A stretch of 59,808 bases of DNA from Ichthyophthirius multifiliis (lineage: Eukaryota > Ciliophora > Oligohymenophorea > Hymenostomatida), in contig NW_004086130.1 of NCBI RefSeq assembly GCF_000220395.1, positions 1 through 59,808 of the forward strand, written 5' to 3'. The notes under the pieces were generated by a model, which was given only the letters and a program-made list of their open reading frames with translations, was not told the origin of the DNA and made no database searches. How positions within the stretch are numbered: position 1 is the stretch's first letter; every line of letters begins with the position of its first letter. Shown here in pieces: positions 27,120-37,838 of the stretch. The position numbers were made by a program, and so were the translations under genes.

Positions 27120-28000
27120 TAAATAAAATTTTAGTCTTATTTTATTTATTTATTATTCAATTGATTATTTACTTCTATAATTTACTAAATTAAGTTATTA
27201 TATATCATTCATAAAATATTTTAATAAATCTATTATATTCTCTTATAAAACATTAAAATGATCTTCTTTAATTCGAATTTATACCAAATAGTTTCTGCTA
27301 TTAAATATTGTTATTTTGAAACTTTTAAAATTATTAATTTAAATTTTTAACTTCATTATCAAACTTTTATATAAAAAGATAATTATTTATTATTACAAGT
27401 AATTTTTTTAAGTATATATAAATAAAATATATTATTTTTTATTTAATTTATTATAATATATTAATTAATATTAAAAAAATTTCTTTTATATCTTGTATTT
27501 ATTATTTTAAATTATTCAAACTTTAAGTATAATAATTCAATTATTATTAATAATTTTAATAACTATTTCTTAAAAGTTATCATATTGATTTGAAAATATA
27601 TTTTTTTCTTGATTAAAAATGTTAAACTAACTATTAAATAATATGATTAAAAAAAATAATAAAATAAATATTCTAAATAAAGTGAGTGCATGCTTTGCTT
27701 ATATTTATCTATCTTATAATTCAAAAAATCTATTTATTTTTGATTTAATTACTTCTTTTATCCAAAATCATAAATATATTTAAAAAGTTGATAGTTTAGA
27801 TAATTCTTATACTATTTTAAAAGATCGAAAATTCTTATAAATTATAAGATGTTTCTATATTTGATAATCTTATGGAATTTTCAAATGCTTTTTCTAATTT
27901 ATTTTATTCAATTGAACTTTAAATTAATTATTTTGAGATTATTTGCTCTTATTTTATTATGAAGATAATATTTGAATTTTTTTGTTTTCATTTCTTATAT
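27120..28000 (-). CDS. Possible hypothetical gene or relic, structure unresolved
   Basis: Two minus-strand stretches read like protein. One, at about 27727-27960, contains QSSIEQNKLEKAFENSIRLS and ETSYNLQEFSIFQNSIRIIQ and ends in TGA. The other, at about 27070-27380, contains NYLVQIRIKEDHFNVLQENI and IDLLKYFMNDIQQLNLVNYR. They would need an intron to be joined and no clean start or donor/acceptor pair was found. They may be exons of one small gene, two separate ones, or decaying remains. No family recognised. Confidence 0.33.
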
Positions 28001-28591
28001 ATAAATTAATTAGATTTTTAATTTATATTTTAATTTTTTTTTTAGAAAAGAAATATTTATATTTGATTTATTGTTTTTAATATAAATAATTTATATTTTT
28101 ATCAAATTTTTAATATTATATATTTTATTATTAAATTTAATAAATAGTCAATATATTTTTTTATTAAAATAGTCTATTTGCATTTTTTATTCGTATTTTG
28201 GCAATATTATAGTATAAATAAATACAATAACAATATATTTTAAATATTTTTAATTATCAATTTTAATTAAATAATGTTTTTTTTATAGAAATGTTTAATT
28301 AACAAGTTATCAAAACAAAATATTTTATAAAAATAAATATATTGAATTTATAAATTATGACTTTTCTACATTTACTATATTATTTAAAAAATATACATAA
28401 ATTTTTATAATAGTATATTTAAACTTTTTCTCTTAAAAATAATTTATTATTAAATTAAAAATTACAAAAAATAGAAAAAATAAATTTAAATAAGTAATTT
28501 GAAAATGAAAAAAAAATATACAATTAAAGTATAAAAATTATTTTAATTATTTAAAAAAATAAATAATTTAAATTTTCAAAGTATATATTTT

Positions 28592-28786
28592 TTAATTAAA
28601 AAAAGGAATAAAATATTGAAAAAAAAAAAAATAGAGAAAAAATAAAATAAAAAAAATATATAAATAATAGAGAAAAAATGTAATAACACGTTTACAATTT
28701 GGATCATTATATTTATCCGCCTTAAACATAAATCTATTAAACTGAAAACTATTAAATAGAAAACTATTAAACATAAGAAAAATCAC
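28592..28786 (-). CDS. Possible very small protein
   Basis: A 64-codon frame starting ATG at 28786. The middle part (FKADKYNDPNCKRVITFF) uses G+C-richer codons than the flank, while the start is a short repeat (NSFLFNSFQFNRF) and the end is a Phe/Tyr-rich hydrophobic tail from A/T sequence. It could be a tail-anchored micropeptide, a relic, or chance. Confidence 0.22.
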   Translation of the reverse strand: MIFLMFNSFLFNSFQFNRFMFKADKYNDPNCKRVITFFLYYLYIFFILFFLYFFFFQYFIPFFN

Positions 28787-28965
28787 AATATTTAATTAAA
28801 TAAAATAAAATACTAAGTTAGGTATATATATAAAAAAAAAAAAAAAAAAAAAAAATTATTTATTTATTTCTTAAAATAAAGCCGACATTTAAATTATTTA
28901 AAATTGAGTAAAAACAAAAATAACTATTTGGTAATATTTTAAGCAAACCATCATTAAATAACGAA

Positions 28966-29958
28966 ATGTTTTAGAACAAATATAATATAAATGAATTATT
29001 GGAATTTTAAGAAAGATCGTTAGAAAACCAAAAAACAGATGATACAATATAGGAATAATAATAAAAAAAAAAAAAAATTGTCGAGAATTTTAATGATACA
29101 AATGAAAAAGAAGAAACTAAAATTAATATTTTTAAATAAAAAAAATATGAAAATTATAAAAATCCTTAATAAGTTTTAGAATACAGATCAGAAATTATCC
29201 AAAACTTATATAAAAAAGAAACTGAAATTATCATTTTTAATTCCTATTTTTCTTTCTAATATGATATTACGGATTGTATGAGAACTATTTTAATAGACTG
29301 GCTTGTATTGGTTAATTTTAAATTTAATTTATTACCAGAAACCTTATATTTAACAGTACATATAATAGATAAGTACTTATCAAGAAAATAAATATAAAGA
29401 CAAAAACTATAGCTTTTGGGAATTTCGGCTTTATTTATTGCTTGTAAATACGAAGAAATATATCCGCCTTCTCTTTAGGATATTTGTAATAGTATAAAAG
29501 GGATTTTTTACAAAGGATAAATTTTATAAATGGAAGGAGATATTATTTAAAGCTTAAATTTCGAAATTACTTTTCCAAGTATTTTCAGGTTTTGTGAATA
29601 TTTTTGCTGCTTCTTTAATTTTTAAGATTAAGAAAAATTTCTGGCTTTTTATTTTTGTGAATTGGCACTTTTAGAAATTGCTTTTTAATAGTTTAGAGGG
29701 TCTGTTGTGGGATTTTCAGCTTGCTTTTTAAGTTTGAAGATTTTAAAAAATGAGTGTTTATGGAATTTTTCGGGTAATATGGAAATCCATGAAGAATTAA
29801 ATGAAGATAGAGTTAGGTGCTGTGTAAAATAGATAGTTTAATTAGAAAGAAAAATAGAAGATAATTTTTAATATTAAAATATTAAAAAAAAATATTCGTA
29901 AAATTAGTTTTTGTGTGTTGGATAAATTGTTTTGGATAAAAAAAAAAAATAGGAGTGA
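28966..29958 (+). CDS. Cyclin (B/A-type cyclin box)
   Basis: Single exon of 330 residues, ATG at 28966 to TGA at 29956-29958. A charged N-terminal region is followed by a cyclin box from about residue 88: [35 protein letters not shown] with the R and D/W typical of the fold (R106 onward), [17 protein letters not shown] and [20 protein letters not shown], then a second five-helix part ([19 protein letters not shown]). The MRTILIDWL and IACKYEE motifs are those of mitotic-type cyclins that bind and activate a cyclin-dependent kinase. No destruction box was clearly seen in the N-terminus. The C-terminus is Lys/Gln-rich. Confidence 0.9.
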
Positions 29959-30481
29959 ATTTTTTATTAATATAATATTATTTATTATATATATTATTTT
30001 TATAATTAAATAAAGTAAATAATCATTAAATTAAGATCACTTCCTCCTCTATTTTTTTTATATTTAAGACTGTAATAATTAATATTGGATAATTTTTCAA
30101 ATATAGTAAAAAATATATTAAATGATAGTTGAAAAGAATATTAAATAAAAATTTTTTATAACAATTATATTATATGAGTTATTTAATTTATTAATTATAA
30201 ATAATAATAAAAAACTTCATTTATTAATATATCATATATTTTTTTAAATTATTATTATTATTAAATAATAATAATAAAAAAATATTTTAAAATGTAATTT
30301 CAAAAATAAAATAAATTTTTTAAGTATAATATATAAAATGTATATATTTTTTAATAAATTATTCATAATATTAATTTATAAATAATATTTATCTACATAA
30401 ATAATGTGGTTATCTATTTTTTTAGAATTTTTTATTTATTTATTGAGTTAAAAAAAATATAAATACAAAAAGAAAAACAAT
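29959..30481. other. A/T-rich intergenic stretch
   Basis: 3' flank of the cyclin gene, low-complexity, with short AAT repeats near 30245-30275. No feature seen. Confidence 0.4.
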
Positions 30482-31083
30482 ATGAATAAATAATATTAAT
30501 TATCATAAAATCATTAATTAATCTATTTTTGGATTCGTTTATAAATAAAAGAACCGCTTCGAATTTTTTCATAATATAATGTATTACTTAATTTAATATT
30601 TTATGTATTCTAAATAAATAACTTTGATCTTGCAAATATTTAATTTATAAGAATTTAAGGTATATATTTTACTTTGGTTTTATTTTAAATATTGTTATTT
30701 AAATAATATAAAAATATCCCCCGATTTTAATTTTTTCAAGTTATTTTTAAATAATTCTAAACATATAAATTGAATCTAATATTTAAATAAAAAATAATAA
30801 AGTACAGAATATAAAATAAAAGCTAAAAATAATCAATTATTTTAAATAAAAGATGTTAAATTAATTATTTATAAGAATTGATAAATAAAAAAAAAATTAA
30901 AACAAATAATATTCTTATAATTATTACTTATTTTATCAATATAATAATAGAAATAATACAAAAGTATAAAAATAATAACGAAAAAACAAAAATATAATCA
31001 AAACTACAATATAAAAGTTTATTAAAACAGCCCTAATATATTATTATTTTTTTTAAAAAAAGAAAATAGTAAATTAAAAGTAA
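30482..31083 (+). CDS. Possible small gene upstream of the OSBP gene
   Basis: ATG at 30482 opens a protein-like frame (EPLRIFSQYNVLLNLIFYVF, then NNFDLANIQFIRIQ) that runs to a donor-like AAG|GTATAT at 30660; an acceptor-like TTTTTTCAAG lies near 30740. The downstream frame stays open almost to the next gene but is low-complexity. The first exon looks genuine by composition and resembles the start of a leucine-rich or F-box-like helical protein; the rest is uncertain. It could also be a relic. Confidence 0.3.
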
Positions 31084-32838
31084 ATGATTACAAAATACTT
31101 TAATGAACATGAAAATTATTTAGATAATATAGATGAGTTTGTTACAAAAAAACATATTAAAGGCGTTTTTTAAAAAAATCGTCCTATAAATGAGAGTAGT
31201 GATTGTATAAATGTAATAAACGAGCATGATAATATAGATAACAATAAATAAATACCAAGATATTTAGATGGTCCATGTATTTTTTTTTTATTTGTAAAAA
31301 ATAAAAATAAAAAAAAATTATAAATAAACAGGTAGAATAGCTACAAGATGTTTTCAAATAAATAAAAATCCATTTTTTAAATTTAATATAAATATCGACT
31401 AAGATAATTATTTGGATTTGGATATAGAAAAAAATTGCATTATATAAATAGCTGATAACTTTGAAGAAATTCTTAAAAAAAAGAAACTAGAGCGTTATTA
31501 ACTCCCTCATTAATTGATGGTTTGGAGACTATAAAAAATTAATGTTTGAAATAAAACAAGTAAACTACAAATATTGATATAATAGAAGAAAATATAATAA
31601 GTAATAATTAAAATGAACAAAATAATTAATAAGAATAAGAATAATAAAAAGAATAAGAATAATAATAAGAATAGCATTTATTAAATAATTCACAAATCGA
31701 GGAAAGTTGTTTACATGATTTATAAGAAAACGATGAAATATTGTATACTTTAGTGAAAAAAGAGTTTTTTTTCCACAAAAAGAACATATCGAAGTCAGAA
31801 ATAGAATAAATTATTTAAAATTTTAAATTTGTTTAACAAAAGGATGACGCTCGAGCAGAATGTTCTCATAAAGACGGTGGGAAAGAATGTAAAGATTAAA
31901 AAATAAAATGCTGTTTAAGAAATATAGGGAAAGAAATAATAAAATAAGTAGGAAAATAAATTCTTTCTGGTTCATTTAATTTAACTTAAATTAGTTTTCC
32001 TATAAGAGCCATGATTCCCAAAAGTGCATTAGAAAAAGCTTTATATTCGACTTGTTTATTTCCTTTATATATGAACTTGGCTGCCTAAACAAATAATTAT
32101 ATAGAACGATTTAAATTTGTCATATGTGCTACTTTAGGGAATTTTTATATCAATTGTGGTTTTTTGAAACCTTTAAATCCTATTTTGGGAGAAACTTGTT
32201 CTGGATATTATTTAGATGGGACAAAAATGTATGCTGAGTAAATTAGCCATCATCCGCCTGTGTCTTATTTTTTAGTTTATGGACCAAATGGAAGTTATTT
32301 GTAGTTCGGAAACTATAATTATGAGTCTAATGCTGGTATTAATTCTTTGTAATTAAAAAATAAAGGAAATAGGCAAGTGAAGTTTTATGATGGTTAAACT
32401 ATTAAGTATAATTATGTTAAAGAAGTCTATTCTGGATCTTTTTTTGGAAGTATGAAAGTCGAAAGTAAAGGTTCTTTGAGTTTTTAAGATTCACAAAATG
32501 GAATTTTTGCGAATATAGATATTGATTAAGTAAAAAAAAAACCTTCAGATTATTTCCAAGGAGAAATTAAGTGCGCTTAAAATGGAGTTTCAATTAAAAT
32601 ATATGGAACTTATATGGGATATATTGAGTTTGATGGGGATAGATATTGGGATTATAGACATATTATGCCTTTTAAACCTATTTTTAATAAAAATTAACTA
32701 AAAAGTAATTCTTTTAAAAGATTAGATCGTTAATATTTAGAATAAGGGGATTTTTAAAATGCTTAAAAAGAAAAAGAATAACTAGAAAATATATAAAGAA
32801 ATGATTAAAAATAAAGAAAATAAAGAAAATAACAATGA
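31084..32838 (+). CDS. Oxysterol-binding protein-related (ORD) lipid-transfer protein
   Basis: ATG at 31084, a 55-nt intron at 31277-31331, TGA at 32836-32838. The C-terminal 330 residues are an OSBP-related domain: GKQILSGSFNLTQISFPIRA, PLYMNLAAQTNNYIERFKFV, KPLNPILGETCSGYY and the family signature EQISHHPPVSYFLVYGPNG, which binds phosphoinositide head groups. The N-terminal 140 residues have a PH-like pattern (GPCRIATRCFQINKNPFFKF), and a Gln/Glu-rich linker connects them. Such proteins move sterols or phospholipids between membranes at contact sites. In the linker start (about 31435-31442) the frame must shift by one base within a run of eight A to join the two halves; no intron fits, so a homopolymer miscount is likely. 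Confidence 0.9.
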
Positions 32839-33398
32839 TTTTATTTTTATATATAAGCATATATATAATATAATATATATATATATATATATAATAATAT
32901 TATATATATAATTATTTATATTTAAAGTATATTTATTATATTATTTTTATTTATGTTTTTTATATCTTTTTTATTTTTTATTTTATATTTATATATTATA
33001 AATTATTTTTATATTTTTTTTATAATAGTATTATATTTATATATGAACGTAAAATTAATTATTTATACACGTATATTATATTAATTTTTTTTTATTTATT
33101 TATAATTAAATTATGAATAATAATAATAATAATATTAATAAATATCATATATTTATAATTTTTAATATATATTTATTTTATTTATTTTTTCAATTTTTTT
33201 TATAAAATATTTTTTTCTTTAAAATTTATTTTTATATTGATTATTAATTATTTTATATTTTTTTTTTAATAGTTTAAATTGTAACTATCTATTTTATAAA
33301 TTTATATTTTATATTTATATCATAAAAGCAAATAAATATTTTTCATTTATTTTATATAATATATAAAAATATAAGTTTTAAAAATAATATATCAAATT
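32839..33398. other. Intergenic region between converging genes, with TA repeats
   Basis: A TA-rich microsatellite lies at about 32855-32915 just after the OSBP stop. The rest is low-complexity A/T. It holds the 3' ends of the OSBP gene (plus) and the cyclic-nucleotide-binding gene (minus). Confidence 0.45.
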
Positions 33399-36159
33399 AT
33401 TTTCCATTTTAATTTAACTTGAAAATTATTTCTTTTTTCTTATAAATAATTATTAAGTATTTGCTCTTATTTATATTTTTAAAGGGAGTTCATTTAAATT
33501 ATTAGCAAAACACATACATTTACCATCATTTATCTGTTTGCAATTATAAATATGGTAAATTTAATCTTCAATATTATAACAAGGCTTATTTTTTTAAGAA
33601 TATTTAAATAGTTTTTTTATATAAGAATATTTAAATAGTTTATTTTTTATTTAATTATAATTAATATTTATATTATTACTTATTATTATTTTTATTTAAA
33701 AACTTTTAAATTTTAATAATAAAATGGCTATTATTTTTATTTTGTTATTCTAAATATGAACTATTACTATTTTTAATATTTATAGAAGAATTATTTTTAT
33801 TATTTAAATCAGAACTATTTTTCAAAAAGTTTTTTTAAGTATCTTTTTTACCTGCAAAATATAGTCTTTTAGAAGATAAAGAACTATTGTTTTAAATTAA
33901 AAGTGAATAAGTTTTATGATTAGGAGTATGGTTATTAATTTTCTATTTATTTTTAAGATAATCTAAATAAACATTTTAAAGATTAATTTTTTTTAGAATA
34001 TTATTAACTAAAGATGATGATTTTTTTTATTATTCAGTTAAATAAGCAGGTTCTGTATTAAAATAAGTACTCGAAATCTATTTTTATCTTTGAAAAAATT
34101 AATTTTATTTAAAAGAATTTATTATTTATTCTTTATTTAATTGTTCACTACTTTTTAAAGCAATAGATTCATCATTTGTATTATGTAAGTATTTTTTAGA
34201 TATATTTTATTTTTTTTATTGTAATTTCTTTAGTAAAGCTTTTTTATCTAATAAAAATTTATTCCCTTTTTAATCTAATTGTTTCATAATTAGATAGTCA
34301 TTTACTTTTAAATCGAAGTACACTTTTTTGAATTAAGAAGACTTACTTTTCTCTCTAATTTTTAGTTCTTTTTGATTTTCTTTCTCATCCTTTTCTTCAA
34401 TTTCATTTATTGATATATTACTTTGAGACTAACTCGATAGTTTTTTTTTTTTTAATTTAATTATATACTTTCCCTTTTTTTTTCAATGTTTTCAGTTTAT
34501 TAAGATTATTACTATTAGGAGCAAAAAACAGATTAAAAAAATGTACTTTGGGTTGTATTTCCTCTATTTAATTTTTGTTTTGGACTAATAGATTTTTATA
34601 TGCTTTAGGAAGTATAACATCATAAAGATTTTTATTATTAAAATTTAGGTTTTTTAGGATCATTATTATTATTTAATTTTATATAATCAATTTAATTTTG
34701 GGAAATTTCTTATTAAAATTTTTTATATTTTTCATAAAGTTACTATATTTTTTCATTTCTATATTATTGTTTTTATTTTGCAAGATTTACTAATATTTTC
34801 ATATTATTTGAATCTTTGTTTATTTTTTTTAATAAATCTGATTTTGTTAACCCCATTATTAAACCATCTTTAGAATTACAAATAACTGAAACTTATCTAG
34901 TTTACCCTTCACAAAAGAATTCTTCTTCTCCAAAAGATTATGTTTTGGATAATAATCCAAGCTTAAGTTTTAAAATTAATTTTTTATTTTTTATTTTATT
35001 TATTTTACTTCAACATTTATTGTACAATTCACTTTTTCATTATTATTTAAAGTGTTTATTTTTAAATCATCGTGTTAATACTCTAAACGTTTCATTATCT
35101 TATATATATATATATATTAATTTACATAATTAACAAAAATAATACTTTAAAATCTCCTTCTAAAATTATAAACATTTAATCACACTATATTTCACCTTCT
35201 TTTATTATTGATTCGTCTATTTAGCATTTTTTTCTTTAGAAAAGAAGAAATACATTTTTTAATAAGTTAAATGAAAAATCTTTAAATAAATAGTTTTGTT
35301 TTAATTAAAGGATTTAATTTTTAAATTTTTAGTATTCATATTATTCTTTTTTATATTAATAAAATATTTATTTATTAATGTATTTTTTAAAACTTAATAT
35401 TTAATCGAATGATGTTTTATCTAATATTATAAAATCACAATCTGATATACAAGTTATAGTTGTTTGTCTTGGTTTTTTTTCTAAAAGCGCTAGTTGACCA
35501 AAAGATTCACCTGTTGAAAGTTCTCCAATAATCCTAATTTCTTCAACTTCTATATCTATTTCTTTTCTGTTTTTTTTTTTTTTTTCTATTCGTTTTATTT
35601 TATTTTCTAATTTAACGGTTCCTCTTAAAATTATATAAAACAAATCTCCTTATTCGCCTTTATTTTATTATAATTTTTCTATTTATTTTATAAATAATAA
35701 AAATACCTTATTTAAAAACAACTTCATTTTTTAAAAGCTTTTTATGCTAAAACTTTTAAGTTAAATAATCTAATTATTATTCATAATCTTCTTTGAAATA
35801 TTTTTTGAAAAAATCAATTTCTTATGAAAGCCTTATTAATATTTTAATATTTTTATATTTTTACAAATACCTTTTCAAAATGCTTATTTCATATGAGTTT
35901 CTTATATTTTAATCTTTTTATAGTATTTTGATTGCGGCCTTAATTTATTTTTAAAAAAAGACTTTATTTATTATTTTTAGGATTTTTTATTTATATATAT
36001 ATAAATATTATCACATTTATTAAATCATTGTCAACAAAATTATCATTATAATAATCTTCGTTTAATTAAATACCTAAAAAATTCATAACATTGTTATAAT
36101 TAAAAAAATAAAAATTATTAAAAGATTTTACTTTCGCTTAACTTAGATATTTACTACAT
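33399..36159 (-). CDS. Protein with two cyclic-nucleotide-binding domains
   Basis: Minus-strand, several short introns; likely ATG at 36159. The first domain reads FLKNEVVFKQ, then GEQGDLFYIILRGTVKL, an inserted basic loop, GELSTGESFGQLALLEKKPR and QTTITCISDCDFIILDK: the FGxLALL..PRxxT phosphate-binding cassette of cNMP domains is intact except that the usual Glu is Gln (FGQLAL). A clean intron at about 35654-35706 splits FKQ from GEQGD. A second domain follows: IIKEGEIQCDQMFIILEGDF, then SFGEEEFFCEGQTRQVSVIC and DGLIMGLTKSDLLKKI; here the phosphate cassette is degenerate, so it may not bind a nucleotide. The rest is a long Lys/Asn/Ser-rich tail ending near a Cys cluster. No kinase domain is present, so it is not a PKG; a regulatory-subunit-like or scaffolding role is inferred. 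Exact 5' splicing and 3' end are uncertain. Confidence 0.72.
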
Positions 36160-36361
36160 TTTTTTTTTAAATAATATTTTATTATATATAAACAAATAAG
36201 TAATATTGATAAATAAAAAATAATTATAAAATTATTAATTTAAAATGTTATTATTATTATTAAATTCTACAATATTATATTAAAAAAAATAACGAATATA
36301 CTCTAAATAAACCTGAAAATAGTAAAAATATATAAACAATAATATGTTTTCACGGATATGA

Positions 36362-36510
36362 AGATATTAATATAGAAGTTTATATTATTTTAATAATTTA
36401 ATAAATACTTTAGGTCTAAATTATAGAATAGTGTTAATTTTTGCAACATTAACAAAAGTCTATTAGAAAAAAGAATTTTTCATGAACAGTTAGTTGTTAG
36501 ATTGATATAA
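36362..36510 (+). pseudogene. Protein-like fragment, possible gene relic
   Basis: A plus frame of about 50 codons ending in TGA at about 36510 encodes FNNLINTLGLNYRIVLIFAT followed by LTKVYQKKEFFMNSQLLD, which looks like conserved helical protein and has raised G+C. It is preceded by an in-frame TGA and no start or splice site was found. It lies just upstream of the start of the cyclic-nucleotide-binding gene on the other strand. Confidence 0.3.
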
Positions 36511-37205
36511 ATAAAACTACGAAAAATAATTAGATTTAAAAATTAAAAATTAAAAATTAATAGATTAATAAATAACTAGTTAATATATTAATAAAATAAA
36601 AAAGATCTTAAATAAAAGGAGATTTAAAAAAAAAAAAAATATAATATTTTTTTATAATTAATATAAATATATAAATTTAAAAATATAAGAATAAAAATTA
36701 ATTTAGAGAGAATTATAGAATAATGTATACTAAATTTATAATATAAAAAAAAAAATATAATATTTTTTTATAATTAATATAAATATATAAATTTAAAAAT
36801 ATAAGAATAAAAATTAATTTAGAGAGAATTATAGAATAATGTATACTAAATTTATAATATAAAAAAAAAAATATAAAAAAGATAAAAATAATACTAAAAT
36901 AAAGTAAATATAAAAATAATATTAGAATAGATAATATTAAAAATCTTAAAAAAAATATAGAAGAAAAAAATTATCATAGTTAATATTAAAATATTTTTTA
37001 GATATAAAGAAATAATTTATATTGTTATAAATATTAAAAAAAAAATTATAGCTTTTAATAAAAAAAAAAATATATAGAATGTTTGGAATATGTTAAAATA
37101 TATTGAAATATATTAAATATATTGAAATATTAAATATATAAAATTAAATATAAATAAATATATATATATATATATTTATATATAAATATATATATTTATT
37201 TTTAT
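36511..37205. other. Intergenic region holding a tandem duplication
   Basis: A/T-rich; contains the 116-bp tandem repeat listed separately and a TA-rich microsatellite near 37150-37200. No gene seen. Confidence 0.5.
36632..36876. repeat. Tandem duplication, two copies of 116 bp
   Basis: The segment starting at 36641 (ATAATATTTTTTTATAATTA...) is repeated at 36757 with a period of 116 bp and appears identical by eye, including GAGAGAATTATAGAATAATG; both copies are bordered by A-runs of about 11-13. Such perfect identity suggests a recent duplication or an assembly artefact. Confidence 0.9.
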
Positions 37206-37777
37206 TCATATATATATTTAATCAATTGTTTTGTATTTCCTTCTTTAAGATTTCTTTTAATTTTAGCTTATATTTATACTATTTATTTTATTTAATTCAA
37301 TAGTATTATTTTATGTATTTTTTTAAATAAATTTTCTATCCAATGTAGCGTTTATAATTTTAGATATATTTTTAGATTTTATATATAATTATAACATTGG
37401 ATTAGTAAATGATTTTTTAACGCCACTTTTTTTTGTTTGTTTTTTTAAAGAATTTTCTGAAATGTTATTTTTTTAGAATTATTTATTTATATTTAATTTT
37501 ACATCTTTTATCTTTTTTATTCTTTCATAATATTTTTCTTTTTGTTTGTATTTAGATGTTTAAAGTGCTTCAGGTATTTAAAAATTAAATTTTTTTACAT
37601 TATCGAATTTTGTTTTTTATCTTCCTACTTTATATAATTTAAATTATTTTTTTAATTATTTAAAAATAATACATATAAATATTTTTTATAAAATATCTGA
37701 TTGTGAATGAAAATTTTTCAAATTTTTAATTAAAAATGAGCTTTAGTTATTATTATAAAAAATATTTTTATTATTAA

Positions 37778-37838
<61 letters not shown>

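Noticed and set aside
34816-35133. Plus-strand 105-codon frame
   Set aside because: It overlaps the second cyclic-nucleotide-binding domain on the minus strand and has no recognisable features.
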